Part shown: positions 17,334 to 25,870 of the stretch, one piece after another
Numbering within the stretch: position 1 is the first letter of the stretch
Layout: every line of letters begins with the position of its first letter
Assembly: GCF_016758255.1 (NCBI RefSeq)
Contig: NZ_QYAD01000001.1
Location: forward strand, 1-64,000
Direction: 5' to 3'
Length of the DNA stretch: 64,000 nt
DNA from: Leucobacter chromiireducens subsp. chromiireducens
GTDB lineage: Bacteria > Actinomycetota > Actinomycetes > Actinomycetales > Microbacteriaceae
Position numbers and translations under genes: made by a program
Notes under the pieces: generated by a model
The model's database searches: none
What the model saw: the letters and a program-made list of their open reading frames with translations, nothing else
What the model was told of the DNA's origin: nothing

Positions 17334-17364
17334 ACCGTAGGAGTTGACGTTACGTCAAGGTCAA
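17334..17364 (-). promoter_or_regulatory. MerR-type promoter with 19-bp spacer and dyad operator
   Basis: On the minus strand a TTGACC -35 box (17359-17364) and a TACGGT -10 box (17334-17339) are exactly 19 bases apart. The spacer carries the perfect dyad TTGACGTAACGTCAA (17344-17358). An over-long spacer filled by an operator is the hallmark of promoters activated by MerR proteins, and this one points at the TipA-like gene. Confidence 0.82.
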
Positions 17365-17412
17365 GCACGGCGCACGCAGCCTGACCGCGGCGCAGGCGCG
17401 TACCATGGTCGG

Positions 17413-18351
17413 GTGACCGCCAAGATCCTGCTCTACTACGCCTTCGCTCCTATTTCGGACCCGGAGGCAGTTCGCCTGTGGCAGCGCGAGCTGTGCGAAT
17501 CGCTCGGCCTGCGCGGGCGCATCATCATCTCGAAGCACGGCATCAACGGCACGGTGGGCGGCGAACTCGACGCGTGCAAGCAGTACGCGCGCCGCACGCG
17601 CGAGTACGGCCCGTTCGCCGGCCTCGAAATGAAGTGGAGCGAGGGCACCGGGTTCGAGCCGAGCACGCCGGAGCTGCTGCACGGGGTCGACCGCAGTGCG
17701 CCTTGGAAGCGCTCGCTCGATTTCCCGAAGCTGAGCGTCAAGGTGCGCGACGAGCTCGTGGCGTTCGGGATCCCGGACGAGACCGTTGTCGACGAGAACG
17801 GGGTCGTTGGCGGCGGCACCCACCTCTCCCCCGCAGCAGTGAACGAACTCGTGGCCGAGCGCGGCGACGATGTCGTGTTCTTCGACGGACGCAACGCGTG
17901 GGAGGCCGAGATTGGCCGCTTCCGCGACGCGGTGGTGCCCGATACCCGCACCACGCACGACTTCATCACGCAGATCGAGAGCGGCGCGTTCGACGAGCTG
18001 AAGGGGCGCCCCGTCGTCACCTACTGCACGGGTGGTATCCGCTGCGAGATCCTGTCGGCGGCGATGATTGAGCGCGGGTTCTCCGAGGTGTACCAAATCG
18101 ATGGCGGCATCGTCCGCTATGGCGAGGCGTTCGGCAACGATGGCCTGTGGGAGGGCTCGCTCGCGGTGTTTGATGGTCGCGAGGCGATGGACTTCGCGCC
18201 GGGTGCTGCACAGCTCGGCCGCTGCACGGTGTGCGGCGAGCACACGACCAACATTCCGAACTGCGCCGACGAGGAGTGCCGCGCGCGCTTCGTCGCGTGC
18301 GCGTCGCACGAGGCGCCGCTCTGCCCGGCCCACGAGGTGGCCCCGGCCTAG
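17413..18351 (+). CDS. trhO: tRNA uridine 5-oxyacetate hydroxylase TrhO (rhodanese-domain protein)
   Basis: A 312-residue protein of the YceA/TrhO family, which hydroxylates U34 of some tRNAs. It has an N-terminal ferredoxin-like domain ([16 protein letters not shown]), a central rhodanese domain with active loop CTGGIRCE (Cys205), and a C-terminal region with several Cys pairs (CTVCGEH, CADEEC) that may bind metal. GTG is used as start; a TACCAT box lies six bases before it and there is no Shine-Dalgarno, consistent with a leaderless message. It is divergent from the TipA-like regulator but its promoter is separate. Confidence 0.93.
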   Translation: MTAKILLYYAFAPISDPEAVRLWQRELCESLGLRGRIIISKHGINGTVGGELDACKQYARRTREYGPFAGLEMKWSEGTGFEPSTPELLHGVDRSAPWKRSLDFPKLSVKVRDELVAFGIPDETVVDENGVVGGGTHLSPAAVNELVAERGDDVVFFDGRNAWEAEIGRFRDAVVPDTRTTHDFITQIESGAFDELKGRPVVTYCTGGIRCEILSAAMIERGFSEVYQIDGGIVRYGEAFGNDGLWEGSLAVFDGREAMDFAPGAAQLGRCTVCGEHTTNIPNCADEECRARFVACASHEAPLCPAHEVAPA

Positions 18352-18400
18352 CCGCCAGCCCCACCCCACCCACTCCGCACCCCACCTCCCCGCCTCACGG

Positions 18401-18467
18401 ATCGGGGTCAGTTCGGCAGGGTGTCGCGGTCGGCGTGTGCGCGACACCCTGCCGAAGTGACCCCGAT
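18401..18467. repeat. Long palindrome downstream of trhO
   Basis: Two 27-base arms (18401-18427 and 18441-18467) are complementary except at one position and are separated by 13 bases. A run of nine G (18472-18480) follows. The stem is far longer than the terminators in this window and lacks a T-run, so it may be a small palindromic repeat element or a structured RNA end. Confidence 0.75.
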
Positions 18468-18559
18468 TCACGGGGGGGGGTGGGGTGCGCGCTCAGGAAG
18501 ATCGTTGTGCCGAGAGGAGTTTTCGAGAATGAGCTCGGGCTGCCCGACAAGCTGTCGCG

Positions 18560-19138
18560 CTACGGGGTGAGCATGCGCGCGAGCGCCGCCTCCGCTGCGG
18601 CGAGCGCCTCAGGCTCCGTGAAGTGGCCGGCCGCGCAGAGGGTGCCCAGGCCGTGCACGAGGCCCCACACCGCACGGATCTCCGCGGCGGACGCGAGCCC
18701 CGCCACCGCTGACGTCTCCGCGAGCACAGCCTCCAGGTGGTCAATCAGCGGCGCCATCGTCTCAGTCGGCTGCCCGGGTACGCACACCTGCGGATCGTAA
18801 ACGACCGCGAAGGCGTGCGGGCGCTCCACCGCGAATCGAATGTACGCGGCCCCGCCCGCCCGAAGTCGCGCGTCCGTTGCCGACTCGGCGGAGATTGCCT
18901 GCTCTACCGCGCGCGTGAGCTCGACCATGCCGCGCTCGGCGAGTGCCTTCAGCAGCCCCAAGCGATCCCGAAAGTGGTGGTAGGGCGCATTGTGGCTCAC
19001 ATCAGCCGCGCGCGCGACCTCGCGGAGGCTGATCTCAGCGGCCGGCATGCGCTCGAGCAGCTGCATCGCTGCGTCCTCAAGCACCTCGGCCAGGTTGCCG
19101 TGGTGGTACGTCCCGCGTGAACTTGACATGCGCAACAT
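18560..19138 (-). CDS. TetR family transcriptional regulator
   Basis: A 192-residue repressor with a TetR helix-turn-helix (ISLREVARAADVSHNAPYHHF, about 36-56) preceded by the YHHGNL motif common in one TetR/AcrR subgroup, and a C-terminal ligand domain of the WHG type. Two ATG codons nine bases apart could serve as start; AGGAG lies close to the first. It is divergent from a flavodoxin-fold oxidoreductase and a dyad lies between them, so it most likely represses that gene and itself. Confidence 0.9.
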   Translation of the reverse strand: MLRMSSSRGTYHHGNLAEVLEDAAMQLLERMPAAEISLREVARAADVSHNAPYHHFRDRLGLLKALAERGMVELTRAVEQAISAESATDARLRAGGAAYIRFAVERPHAFAVVYDPQVCVPGQPTETMAPLIDHLEAVLAETSAVAGLASAAEIRAVWGLVHGLGTLCAAGHFTEPEALAAAEAALARMLTP

Positions 19139-19144
19139 TGTCTC

Positions 19145-19186
19145 CTATCTTGGCGTTGTCCACATTGGTTGACACTGTCAAGATAG
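19145..19186. promoter_or_regulatory. Dyad operator between TetR and oxidoreductase genes
   Basis: CTATCTTG at 19145-19152 is matched by CAAGATAG at 19179-19186, and the inner GTTGTC and GACACTGTC-like bases extend the symmetry. It fills the 56-base divergent region, so a bound TetR dimer would cover both promoters. Confidence 0.7.
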
Positions 19187-19194
19187 GATTCCGC

Positions 19195-19848
19195 ATGCCC
19201 CCTGCGCTCGTCATCGACGGCCACCCGAACCCCGACTCCCTCACCGCGGCTCTGGCACAGCGCTACGCCACAGGTCACGGCAACGCTCGGGTGCTGGCGC
19301 TTCGCGAGCTGAACTACGATCCCAATCTGCGGCTCGGGTACCGAGGCCGGATCCCCGTCGAGGCCGAACTGCAGGAGGCACGCGACGCTCTGCACGGCGC
19401 CTCGCGCATCGTGATCGTCTCTCCCATGTGGTGGGGCGGTGTGCCCGCGCTGCTCAAGGGGTTCTTCGACCGGGCACTCCTGCCGGGCGAGGAGTACCGC
19501 ATGTCCAAGCTCGGGCTGCCCATCGGCATGCTGCGTGGCCGCCCCGGGCGGTTCCTGATGCTCGCCGACACCCCCGCGTTCGCGCTGCCCTTCACCGGAA
19601 ATGCCGCCGCGGGGCAGGTCGCGCGGCACACCATGCGGTTTGTTGGGGTGCGCCCGTTCCGCGTGCACCGCCTCCTCGGCGTGGGCACGGCGAGCGAGCG
19701 GAGGATCGCGCAGTGGCTCGATCGGGCTGAGCGCATGGGCGCACGCGATGGGCGCACGGACCGCCGCGGAGAGGGGGCGGGGCGGCGGGACGCCCTGAGC
19801 GATCACATGCCCCCGGACTCAGCGGCGTCGCCTATTCTGCACGTGTGA
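19195..19848 (+). CDS. NAD(P)H-dependent oxidoreductase, flavodoxin fold
   Basis: A 217-residue reductase of the MdaB/KefF/NQO-like family, expected to bind FMN or FAD and reduce quinones or related electrophiles. Landmarks are VIDGHPNPDSLT at the N-terminal phosphate loop and SPMWWGGVPALLKGFFDRALLPG-type flavin segment at about 78-100. The C-terminal 35 residues are polar and low complexity, longer than usual. TAGGATTCC precedes the ATG. The divergent TetR gene and the dyad between them suggest induction by a reactive compound. The last codons overlap the next gene (GTGA). Confidence 0.9.
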   Translation: MPPALVIDGHPNPDSLTAALAQRYATGHGNARVLALRELNYDPNLRLGYRGRIPVEAELQEARDALHGASRIVIVSPMWWGGVPALLKGFFDRALLPGEEYRMSKLGLPIGMLRGRPGRFLMLADTPAFALPFTGNAAAGQVARHTMRFVGVRPFRVHRLLGVGTASERRIAQWLDRAERMGARDGRTDRRGEGAGRRDALSDHMPPDSAASPILHV

Positions 19849-20840
19849 GCACTGAACACGAACGCCGAGCGGAGCACGCACCAGACGCTGCGCCCGCCCC
19901 GCGCTGGCTGCCGCCCGAGCCGTGGCCGCCCGCGGGTGCGGCCGGCGACCGCGGCGCGGCAGGTGCCGAGCAGCCCGGCACCGTCATCGACGTTCCCGGC
20001 TACCAGGCCACGGCCTACCAGTACGCACCCCCGGTTGAGGATCAGTCGGCGGCAACCCTGACGCTCATTGACCGGGCCGTCGACCGCGTGCTCGCGATCC
20101 AGCGGCCGCTCGTGCTCGCGCATCTGCGCCGGCTCGGCGTCAAGAACCCCGGGATGACCCCCGCGATGCTCACCCGCGCGCTCGAGCGCCGCTACGTCGC
20201 CGCGGTGACAGCGGGCGGCGGCGGTGTTGGTGCGGCAGCCGCGATCCCCGGCGTGGGCACGCTCGCCGCACTCGGCATCGCGAGCGCGGAGACCGTTGGC
20301 TTCCTCGAGGCGACCGCGCTCTACGCGCACTCCCTTGCGGAGCTGCACGGCGTCACGCTGCGGGATCCCGATCGGGCCCGCGCACTCGTGCTCACGCTGC
20401 TGCTCGGCGACGAGGGCATCACCCTGCTGCGTCAGATCTCGCAGCAAGCGGGCGGCGGGGCCTCGCGCTCCTCGTTCTGGGGCGAGCTCGTCTCATCCTC
20501 GCTCCCCCGTCAGCTCGTGGGCCCGCTCGCTGGGCAGCTGAAAGACATGTTCATCCGCAAGGCGGCGAAGACGGGCGGCGCCTCGGTTGTGAGCAAGGCG
20601 ATCCCCTTCGGGGTGGGCGCCGTGCTCGGCGGCTCTGGCAACTACGTGATGGCGCGCCGCGTGGTGGCGCGCTCGCGCACGGCGTTCGGCCCGGCCCCGC
20701 ACGCGCTGCCGCTCGAACTCGCCGAGCTGCGTGCCGCGACCGCCGCGAAACCGTCGCTGCGCCAGCGTGGTGCGGAGCGCTCGGCCGAGCGTCGCGTGCG
20801 CCGGGCATTGAAGAAGGGCGGCTCGGAGGCCGCGGAGTAG
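19845..20840 (+). CDS. EcsC-like family protein
   Basis: A 331-residue protein with a Pro/Ala-rich, probably disordered N-terminus (to about residue 65) followed by an EcsC-like region. That region contains a glycine-rich hydrophobic segment (GGGGVGAAAAIPGVGTLAALG) and a later one around IPFGVGAVLGG, consistent with membrane association. The C-terminus is highly basic. The EcsC family has no settled function. The GTG start overlaps the oxidoreductase stop by four bases, and a TATTCT box lies six bases upstream, so it could also be made from its own leaderless transcript. Confidence 0.75.
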   Translation: MSTEHERRAEHAPDAAPAPRWLPPEPWPPAGAAGDRGAAGAEQPGTVIDVPGYQATAYQYAPPVEDQSAATLTLIDRAVDRVLAIQRPLVLAHLRRLGVKNPGMTPAMLTRALERRYVAAVTAGGGGVGAAAAIPGVGTLAALGIASAETVGFLEATALYAHSLAELHGVTLRDPDRARALVLTLLLGDEGITLLRQISQQAGGGASRSSFWGELVSSSLPRQLVGPLAGQLKDMFIRKAAKTGGASVVSKAIPFGVGAVLGGSGNYVMARRVVARSRTAFGPAPHALPLELAELRAATAAKPSLRQRGAERSAERRVRRALKKGGSEAAE

Positions 20841-20864
20841 CGCGCCACGAGATCGCGGGGAAGC

Positions 20865-22334
20865 TCAGTCCAACCAGACCGGCTGATCCGCGCCCCACGC
20901 ACGCCCACCCCAGGGCCCCGGCTCCGGCTGCCACGCCGGCTGGTACGGCGGCCCGGCGAGCAACAGCTCTCCCCACGCTGTCGGCGCGGACGGCCGATTC
21001 GGCCCGCTCGACGCCACGGGCTGGACGTCAGTGACGGAACCTGGTTCGGAACCACGGAGGGAACTTGGATCGACAGGCGCACGCCCCGCATGCAGCAGCG
21101 CGAGCGCAATCCCTTCAAGCACCGTCTCCACCCGGCCGCCCGTCCCCCGCGCGAGCAGACCGAGCACGCCCGAGGCGATGAGCGCCCCCGCGGAATGATC
21201 CAGCGCCTGCGCCGGGAGCTTGCCCGGGGTCCCGGAACCATCAGACTCGACGAGCGCGATTCCGCTCGCGGCCTGCACCAGGCTGTCAAAGCCGCGCCGA
21301 GACCCCCACGTACCGCCCGGCTCCCAGGCCGCCACGCTCGCAATCACCGCACCCGGGTACTCGGCAACAAGCTGATCAGGATCAAGACCCGCGTGCGCGA
21401 GTGCCCCCGGGCGGGCACCGCACACCAAAACATCAGCCGTGCTCGCGAGCTCACGCAACGTGCGGGCATCGGCCCGCGCGCGCAGGTCGAGCAGCGTCGA
21501 ACGCTTCCCACGCCCGGTGTCGAGCCACTGCCAAAAGGGCTCGGCCCGACCCGGCGCGTCGACGCGCAGCACGTCGGCACCGAGGCTCGCGAGCGCCCGG
21601 GTACCCGTTGGCCCGGCGATCACCCGCGTCAGGTCGAGCACCCGCACACCCGCCAGAGGGAGAACGTCCGCCGGCTGCTGTGGCGCGGGCCAGCGCACGC
21701 CCGGCTGTTCGTTGGGCGTCACTCGGAATCCGGCCACCGAGCGCCCCGCCTCCAGAACGGTGCCGCGCTGATCCGCCGCCCGCTCGGCCGCCCAGGTGTC
21801 CGCCTCGCGCACCGCGACAGCAAGCCCACCGGCCGCGAACACCGCTCGCTCAAGCTCGTGCGCCGAACGCTCGCGGATCGCTTCGCCCGCCCGCGCAGCC
21901 GCGTTCGGCCCCTCAGCATTGATCCCGAGGACTCCTGCGAGCGCTGCCGCGTGCCACGGGTAATTCGCGTGCGTGCGCACCCAGCCGTCGCCCGCGGCAA
22001 AGAACCCGCTGAGCGGAGCCCAGGCCGGAAACGGCTTCCCGTCGAGCCTGCCCAGCTGATCACTCCGAAACGAGTCCGCGATGCGCTGCGGGTCCAAGCG
22101 AATGGCGGCTCCGGGTGTGGCCGCACTGGATGTGGCCGCGCTGGGCCTGCCCAGCCGGGCGGCACGGGCAGAGTCCATCGCCGCCGCGAGCACGGCTACC
22201 GCGTCGGCAGCAAGCTCCCCGACCGGCAGCCGGGCATGCAGTGGGACGGCCACGGATGGCGCACCCGATTCGGGCTCGGGGCGCTCGCCCCCGATCCCGA
22301 TCTGGGAAAGCCACCCCGCACGGAACCGCCCCAC
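20865..22334 (-). CDS. CaiB/BaiF CoA-transferase family protein (class III)
   Basis: A 489-residue homologue of family III CoA transferases, which move CoA between carboxylic acids. The second half shows the conserved core VRVLDLTRVIAGPTGTR, LGADVLRVD, GRGKRSTLLDLR and DVLVCGARPGALA. The N-terminal 200 residues look like a diverged partial copy of the domain (IRLDPQRIADSF, AWAPLSGFFAAGDGW), giving a fused arrangement seen in some actinobacterial members. The GTG start is the first in frame after the M13 peptidase stop, without a good ribosome binding site, so the true start could be internal. Substrate unknown. Confidence 0.85.
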   Translation of the reverse strand: MGRFRAGWLSQIGIGGERPEPESGAPSVAVPLHARLPVGELAADAVAVLAAAMDSARAARLGRPSAATSSAATPGAAIRLDPQRIADSFRSDQLGRLDGKPFPAWAPLSGFFAAGDGWVRTHANYPWHAAALAGVLGINAEGPNAAARAGEAIRERSAHELERAVFAAGGLAVAVREADTWAAERAADQRGTVLEAGRSVAGFRVTPNEQPGVRWPAPQQPADVLPLAGVRVLDLTRVIAGPTGTRALASLGADVLRVDAPGRAEPFWQWLDTGRGKRSTLLDLRARADARTLRELASTADVLVCGARPGALAHAGLDPDQLVAEYPGAVIASVAAWEPGGTWGSRRGFDSLVQAASGIALVESDGSGTPGKLPAQALDHSAGALIASGVLGLLARGTGGRVETVLEGIALALLHAGRAPVDPSSLRGSEPGSVTDVQPVASSGPNRPSAPTAWGELLLAGPPYQPAWQPEPGPWGGRAWGADQPVWLD

Positions 22335-22347
22335 TGGCGTCGCCGAA

Positions 22348-24324
22348 CTACCAGATGCTCACGCGCTCGGCGGGATCAAGCCAGAGCGCATCGCCGGGCT
22401 GCGTGCCGTATGCCTCGTGGAAGGCGGCGAGGTTCCGCAGAATCTGGTTGCAGCGGAACTCGTTGGGCGAGTGCGGGTCGATCGTCAGGAGGCGCACGGT
22501 CTCCTCGGGGCGCGACTTCTGCTGCCAGGCCTGGGCCCATGAGAGGAAGAAGCGCTCCGCGCCGCTCAGCCCGTCGATCACGGGCGGCTCAGCACCCTCG
22601 AGTGAGCGGAGGTACGCCTTCCACGCGATCTCCAGCCCCGAGAGGTCGCCAATGTTCTCACCAATGGTCAGCTCACCGTTGACCTTCTGGCCGTCAGCGC
22701 CCTCGGGCGACAGCTCGTTGTACTGTCCGATCAGTGCGCCCGTGAGCTGCTCGAACGCCGCGCGATCCTCCTCGGTCCACCAGTCGGTGAGGCGACCGTC
22801 GCCGTCGTAGCGCGATCCCTGGTCATCGAAGCCGTGGCCGATCTCGTGCCCGATCACGGCGCCAATCGCGCCGAAGTTGGCCGCAGCCTCCGCCTGCTTG
22901 TCGAAGAACGGGGGCTGCAGGATCGCCGCGGGGAACACAATCTCGTTGAATCCGGGGTTGTAGTACGCGTTGACCGTCTGCGGGGTCATGAACCACTCAT
23001 CGCGGTCGATCGGCTTGCCCACCTTGCCGAGCTCGCGCACAAACTCCGCCTCGGACACGCGGCGCGAGTTGCCCACGAGATCGCCGGCGTCGACGACGAG
23101 CGCCGAGTAGTCACGCCACTTCACGGGGTAGCCGATCTTCGGCGTGAAGCTGTTGAGCTTGTCGATGGCGCGCGCACGCGTGTCCGCACCCATCCACGAC
23201 AGGTTCTCGATCGAGTCGCGGTAGGCCTCGATGAGGTGCGCGACGAGGCTATCCATCTGGGCCTTCGCGTCTTCATCGAAGTGTCGCTCGACGTAGATGC
23301 GGCCCACGGCCTCACCCATCGCACCCTCCACGAAGGAGACGCCGCGCCGCCAGCGATCCCGCTGCTCGGGGGCGCCGGTGAGCGCGGTGCCGTAGAAATC
23401 GAAGTTGGCGCGCGAGATCTCCTGTGAGAGGAGGGCCGCGGAGGCCCGCACGATGTTCCAGACGCTCCAAGCCTTCCACGCCTCCAGCTCGCCCTCGACG
23501 AGCAGTGCGGCCATGCCGGCGAGCGCGTCGGGCTGAGCCGCCACGACCTCCGCAAATGCGGCCTCGGGGGCGCCCATCTCTGCGAGGTAGCGCGACCAGT
23601 CCAGCTGCGGGGTGATCTCCCCGAGCTCGGCGAAGGTGCGGAGGTTGTAGAGCTTCTGAATGTCGCGGCTCGCGACCTTGTCCCAGTGGGTCGCCGCGAT
23701 GCGACGCTCGAGATCGTAGGCGAGCTCGGCAAGCCGCTCAGCATCCTCGACCCCTGCGAGGCCCAGCATGCGCGCGATGTGGGCGCGGTACTGCTCGCGA
23801 ATCTCGGCGAACTGCTCCTCGCGGTAGTACGACTCGTCGGGCAGGCCGATCCCGCTCTGCATGACGAACACCACGTAGCGCGCCGGGTCGCCCGGATCGT
23901 TGTCCACGAACATGCCGAAGAAGCCGCCGAGCCCCTGGCGCTCGAAGCGGGCCTGCAGCGTGATCAACTCGTCAATCGAGGCGACAGCGAGCGTGCGCGC
24001 CAGGTCCTCCTGGATGGGCTGCGCGCCCAGTTCATCGGCGCGGTCGGTGTCCATGAAGCTCGCGTAGAGCGCGGCCACCTGGTCGCTCTCGCCCGAGGCG
24101 GGCGCACCGGGCGCGGGTGCTGGCGTGCCCGTAATGATGTCGCGAACGGCCTCCTCGGCGTTCTCCGCGAGCACGGCGAACGAACCGTAGCGCGCCTTGT
24201 CGGAGGGGATCTCGGTGCGGGCGATCCACTTGCCATTCACGTGACGGAAGAGGTCGTCCTGCGGGCGGATCGCAGGGTCGAGTTCAGCGAGGTCGATGCC
24301 GGAGACAGGCGCTACGTTGCTCAT
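22348..24324 (-). CDS. M13 family zinc metallopeptidase (PepO/neprilysin type)
   Basis: A 658-residue metallo-endopeptidase that would cleave oligopeptides. The zinc motif HEIGH occupies residues 493-497, with catalytic Glu494, and the third ligand Glu is in ENIGDLSG. The substrate-binding NAYYNP motif precedes it (NAYYNPGFNEIVFPA), and the family C-terminal PEETVR-HSP-FR pattern is seen. There is no signal peptide or membrane anchor, so it is probably cytoplasmic as in other actinobacterial PepO proteins. A TAGGCT box (24331-24336) lies six bases before the ATG and no Shine-Dalgarno is visible: a likely leaderless mRNA. Confidence 0.95.
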   Translation of the reverse strand: MSNVAPVSGIDLAELDPAIRPQDDLFRHVNGKWIARTEIPSDKARYGSFAVLAENAEEAVRDIITGTPAPAPGAPASGESDQVAALYASFMDTDRADELGAQPIQEDLARTLAVASIDELITLQARFERQGLGGFFGMFVDNDPGDPARYVVFVMQSGIGLPDESYYREEQFAEIREQYRAHIARMLGLAGVEDAERLAELAYDLERRIAATHWDKVASRDIQKLYNLRTFAELGEITPQLDWSRYLAEMGAPEAAFAEVVAAQPDALAGMAALLVEGELEAWKAWSVWNIVRASAALLSQEISRANFDFYGTALTGAPEQRDRWRRGVSFVEGAMGEAVGRIYVERHFDEDAKAQMDSLVAHLIEAYRDSIENLSWMGADTRARAIDKLNSFTPKIGYPVKWRDYSALVVDAGDLVGNSRRVSEAEFVRELGKVGKPIDRDEWFMTPQTVNAYYNPGFNEIVFPAAILQPPFFDKQAEAAANFGAIGAVIGHEIGHGFDDQGSRYDGDGRLTDWWTEEDRAAFEQLTGALIGQYNELSPEGADGQKVNGELTIGENIGDLSGLEIAWKAYLRSLEGAEPPVIDGLSGAERFFLSWAQAWQQKSRPEETVRLLTIDPHSPNEFRCNQILRNLAAFHEAYGTQPGDALWLDPAERVSIW

Positions 24325-24428
24325 GCGCCCAGCCTAGCCGCGCCCCCAGTGCCACGTCCCTCGAAGATCGGATCGGGATCGCGGCTGTCAGCGAACACAC
24401 GGCCGCCCGCGGCGGGTACCGTACTCTC

Positions 24429-25793
24429 ATGCCCTCCGATTCCGCTGCGCCCGATCTCGCCCTGCCCGCTCGTACGGCTCGGCGCCAGATTGACCGCCGC
24501 ATCGCGGGCCTCGCGATCCCGGCGCTCGGTGCGCTCGTTGCAGAGCCGCTCTTCCTACTCGTGGACTCCGCGCTCGTAGGGCACCTCGGCATGTCCGCGC
24601 TGGCGGGACTCGCGGTGGCGAGCGCAATCCTGCAGACCGCGGTGGGGCTCATGGTGTTCCTCGCGTACTCGACCACGCCGCTCGTCGCGCGGCGGCGCGG
24701 GGCGGGCGATCTCCGAGGCGCGGTGCAGGCGGGCATCGACGGGCTCTGGCTCGCGCTCGCGATCGGCGCCATCGTGGGAACGCTCATGTGGCTGATCAGT
24801 GGGCAGCTCGTCGGGCTGTTCGGCGTCGACGCGGAGACCGCCGAGCAAGCCCGCATCTTCCTCTCGGTGTCGTGTCTCGGCATCCCCGCGATGCTCGTGG
24901 TCTTCGCGGCGAGCGGGCTGCTGCGCGGGCTGCAGGACACGCGCACACCGCTCGCGGTCGCGACCATCGGCTTCGCCGTGAATGCGCTGCTGAACTGGTG
25001 GTTTATCTACGGGCTCGGGTGGGGCATTGCCGGCAGCGCCTGGGGCACGGTGCTCGCGCAGTGGGGCATGGTGCTCGTGTACCTCGCGGTCATCGTGCGG
25101 CACGCGGTGCGCGCCGGCGCCGGTTTCCTGCCGCGACGCGATGGGCTCGGTCACGCCGGCCGCACCGGCGGGTGGCTGTTCATCCGCACGCTCGGCCTCC
25201 GCGCCGCGCTCCTCGCCACAGTGTTCGCCGCAACGAGTCACGGCACAGCGGCGACCGCTGGCTACCAGATCGTCTTCACGATCTTCTCAACCGCGGCGTT
25301 TGCCCTCGACGCACTCGCCATCGCCGCGCAGGCGCTGGTCGGCGACGCGCTCGGTGCGCGGGATGCGGCGCGCGCACGGCTCATCACCCGCCGTACGGTG
25401 TTTTGGGGCGTGGCGAGCGGCGCCGCGATCGGGCTCGTGCTCGCGCTCTCGAGTCCGCTGCTCGGCCGCGTCTTCACGAGTGACGAGGCCGTGCTCGGCA
25501 TCCTGCCGCCCGCCCTCTTCGTGCTGGGCATCTCGCTCCCCCTCGGGGGTCTCGTCTTTGTTCTCGACGGCATTCTGATGGGTGCCGGCGATGCCCGCTA
25601 TCTCGCCTGGACGAGCCTCGTGAACCTCGCGGTGTACCTGCCGATCCTGTGGGCCCTCACGCGCGCGGTGCCGAGCGGCACCCCCGCGCTCGTGGCGCTC
25701 ACGGCCGGGTTTACGGTCGTCTTCATGCTGGCCCGCGCAGTCACGCTCGGGATCCGTGCACGCAGCGATTCGTGGGTGCGCCTCGGGGTCTAG
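24429..25793 (+). CDS. MATE family efflux transporter (DinF branch)
   Basis: A 454-residue polytopic transporter with about twelve hydrophobic segments in two related halves, exporting organic cations or drugs in exchange for H+ or Na+. The start of the first half (RQIDRRIAGLAIPALGALVAEPLFLLVDSALVGHL in several pieces) is typical of the DinF subgroup. It is divergent from the M13 peptidase. A TACCGT box sits six bases before the ATG with no ribosome binding site, again suggesting a leaderless transcript. Substrate not deducible. Confidence 0.93.
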   Translation: MPSDSAAPDLALPARTARRQIDRRIAGLAIPALGALVAEPLFLLVDSALVGHLGMSALAGLAVASAILQTAVGLMVFLAYSTTPLVARRRGAGDLRGAVQAGIDGLWLALAIGAIVGTLMWLISGQLVGLFGVDAETAEQARIFLSVSCLGIPAMLVVFAASGLLRGLQDTRTPLAVATIGFAVNALLNWWFIYGLGWGIAGSAWGTVLAQWGMVLVYLAVIVRHAVRAGAGFLPRRDGLGHAGRTGGWLFIRTLGLRAALLATVFAATSHGTAATAGYQIVFTIFSTAAFALDALAIAAQALVGDALGARDAARARLITRRTVFWGVASGAAIGLVLALSSPLLGRVFTSDEAVLGILPPALFVLGISLPLGGLVFVLDGILMGAGDARYLAWTSLVNLAVYLPILWALTRAVPSGTPALVALTAGFTVVFMLARAVTLGIRARSDSWVRLGV

Positions 25794-25802
25794 CTGCCCC
25801 GC

Positions 25803-25844
25803 ATACCCAGTGCCCTCTCCCGAATACCCAGTGTCTTCTCCCGG
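25803..25844. repeat. Tandem 21-base direct repeat
   Basis: Two adjacent copies of ATACCCAGTGCCCTCTCCCGA (here with three C/T and A/G differences) lie between the MATE and MFS genes. No function is evident; it overlaps the upstream part of the MFS promoter region. Confidence 0.7.
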
Positions 25845-25858
25845 ACACATCGGGGCCC

Positions 25859-25864
25859 TAGAAT
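25859..25864 (+). promoter_or_regulatory. -10 box of a leaderless promoter (MFS gene)
   Basis: TAGAAT ends six bases before the ATG at 25871, placing the transcription start at or next to the start codon. No Shine-Dalgarno sequence is present. Confidence 0.65.
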
Positions 25865-25870
25865 CTTCTG

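Noticed and set aside
18471..18490. Phase-variable G tract controlling a gene
   Set aside because: The nine-G run lies between gene ends, not in a coding region or a recognisable promoter, so there is no evident switch.
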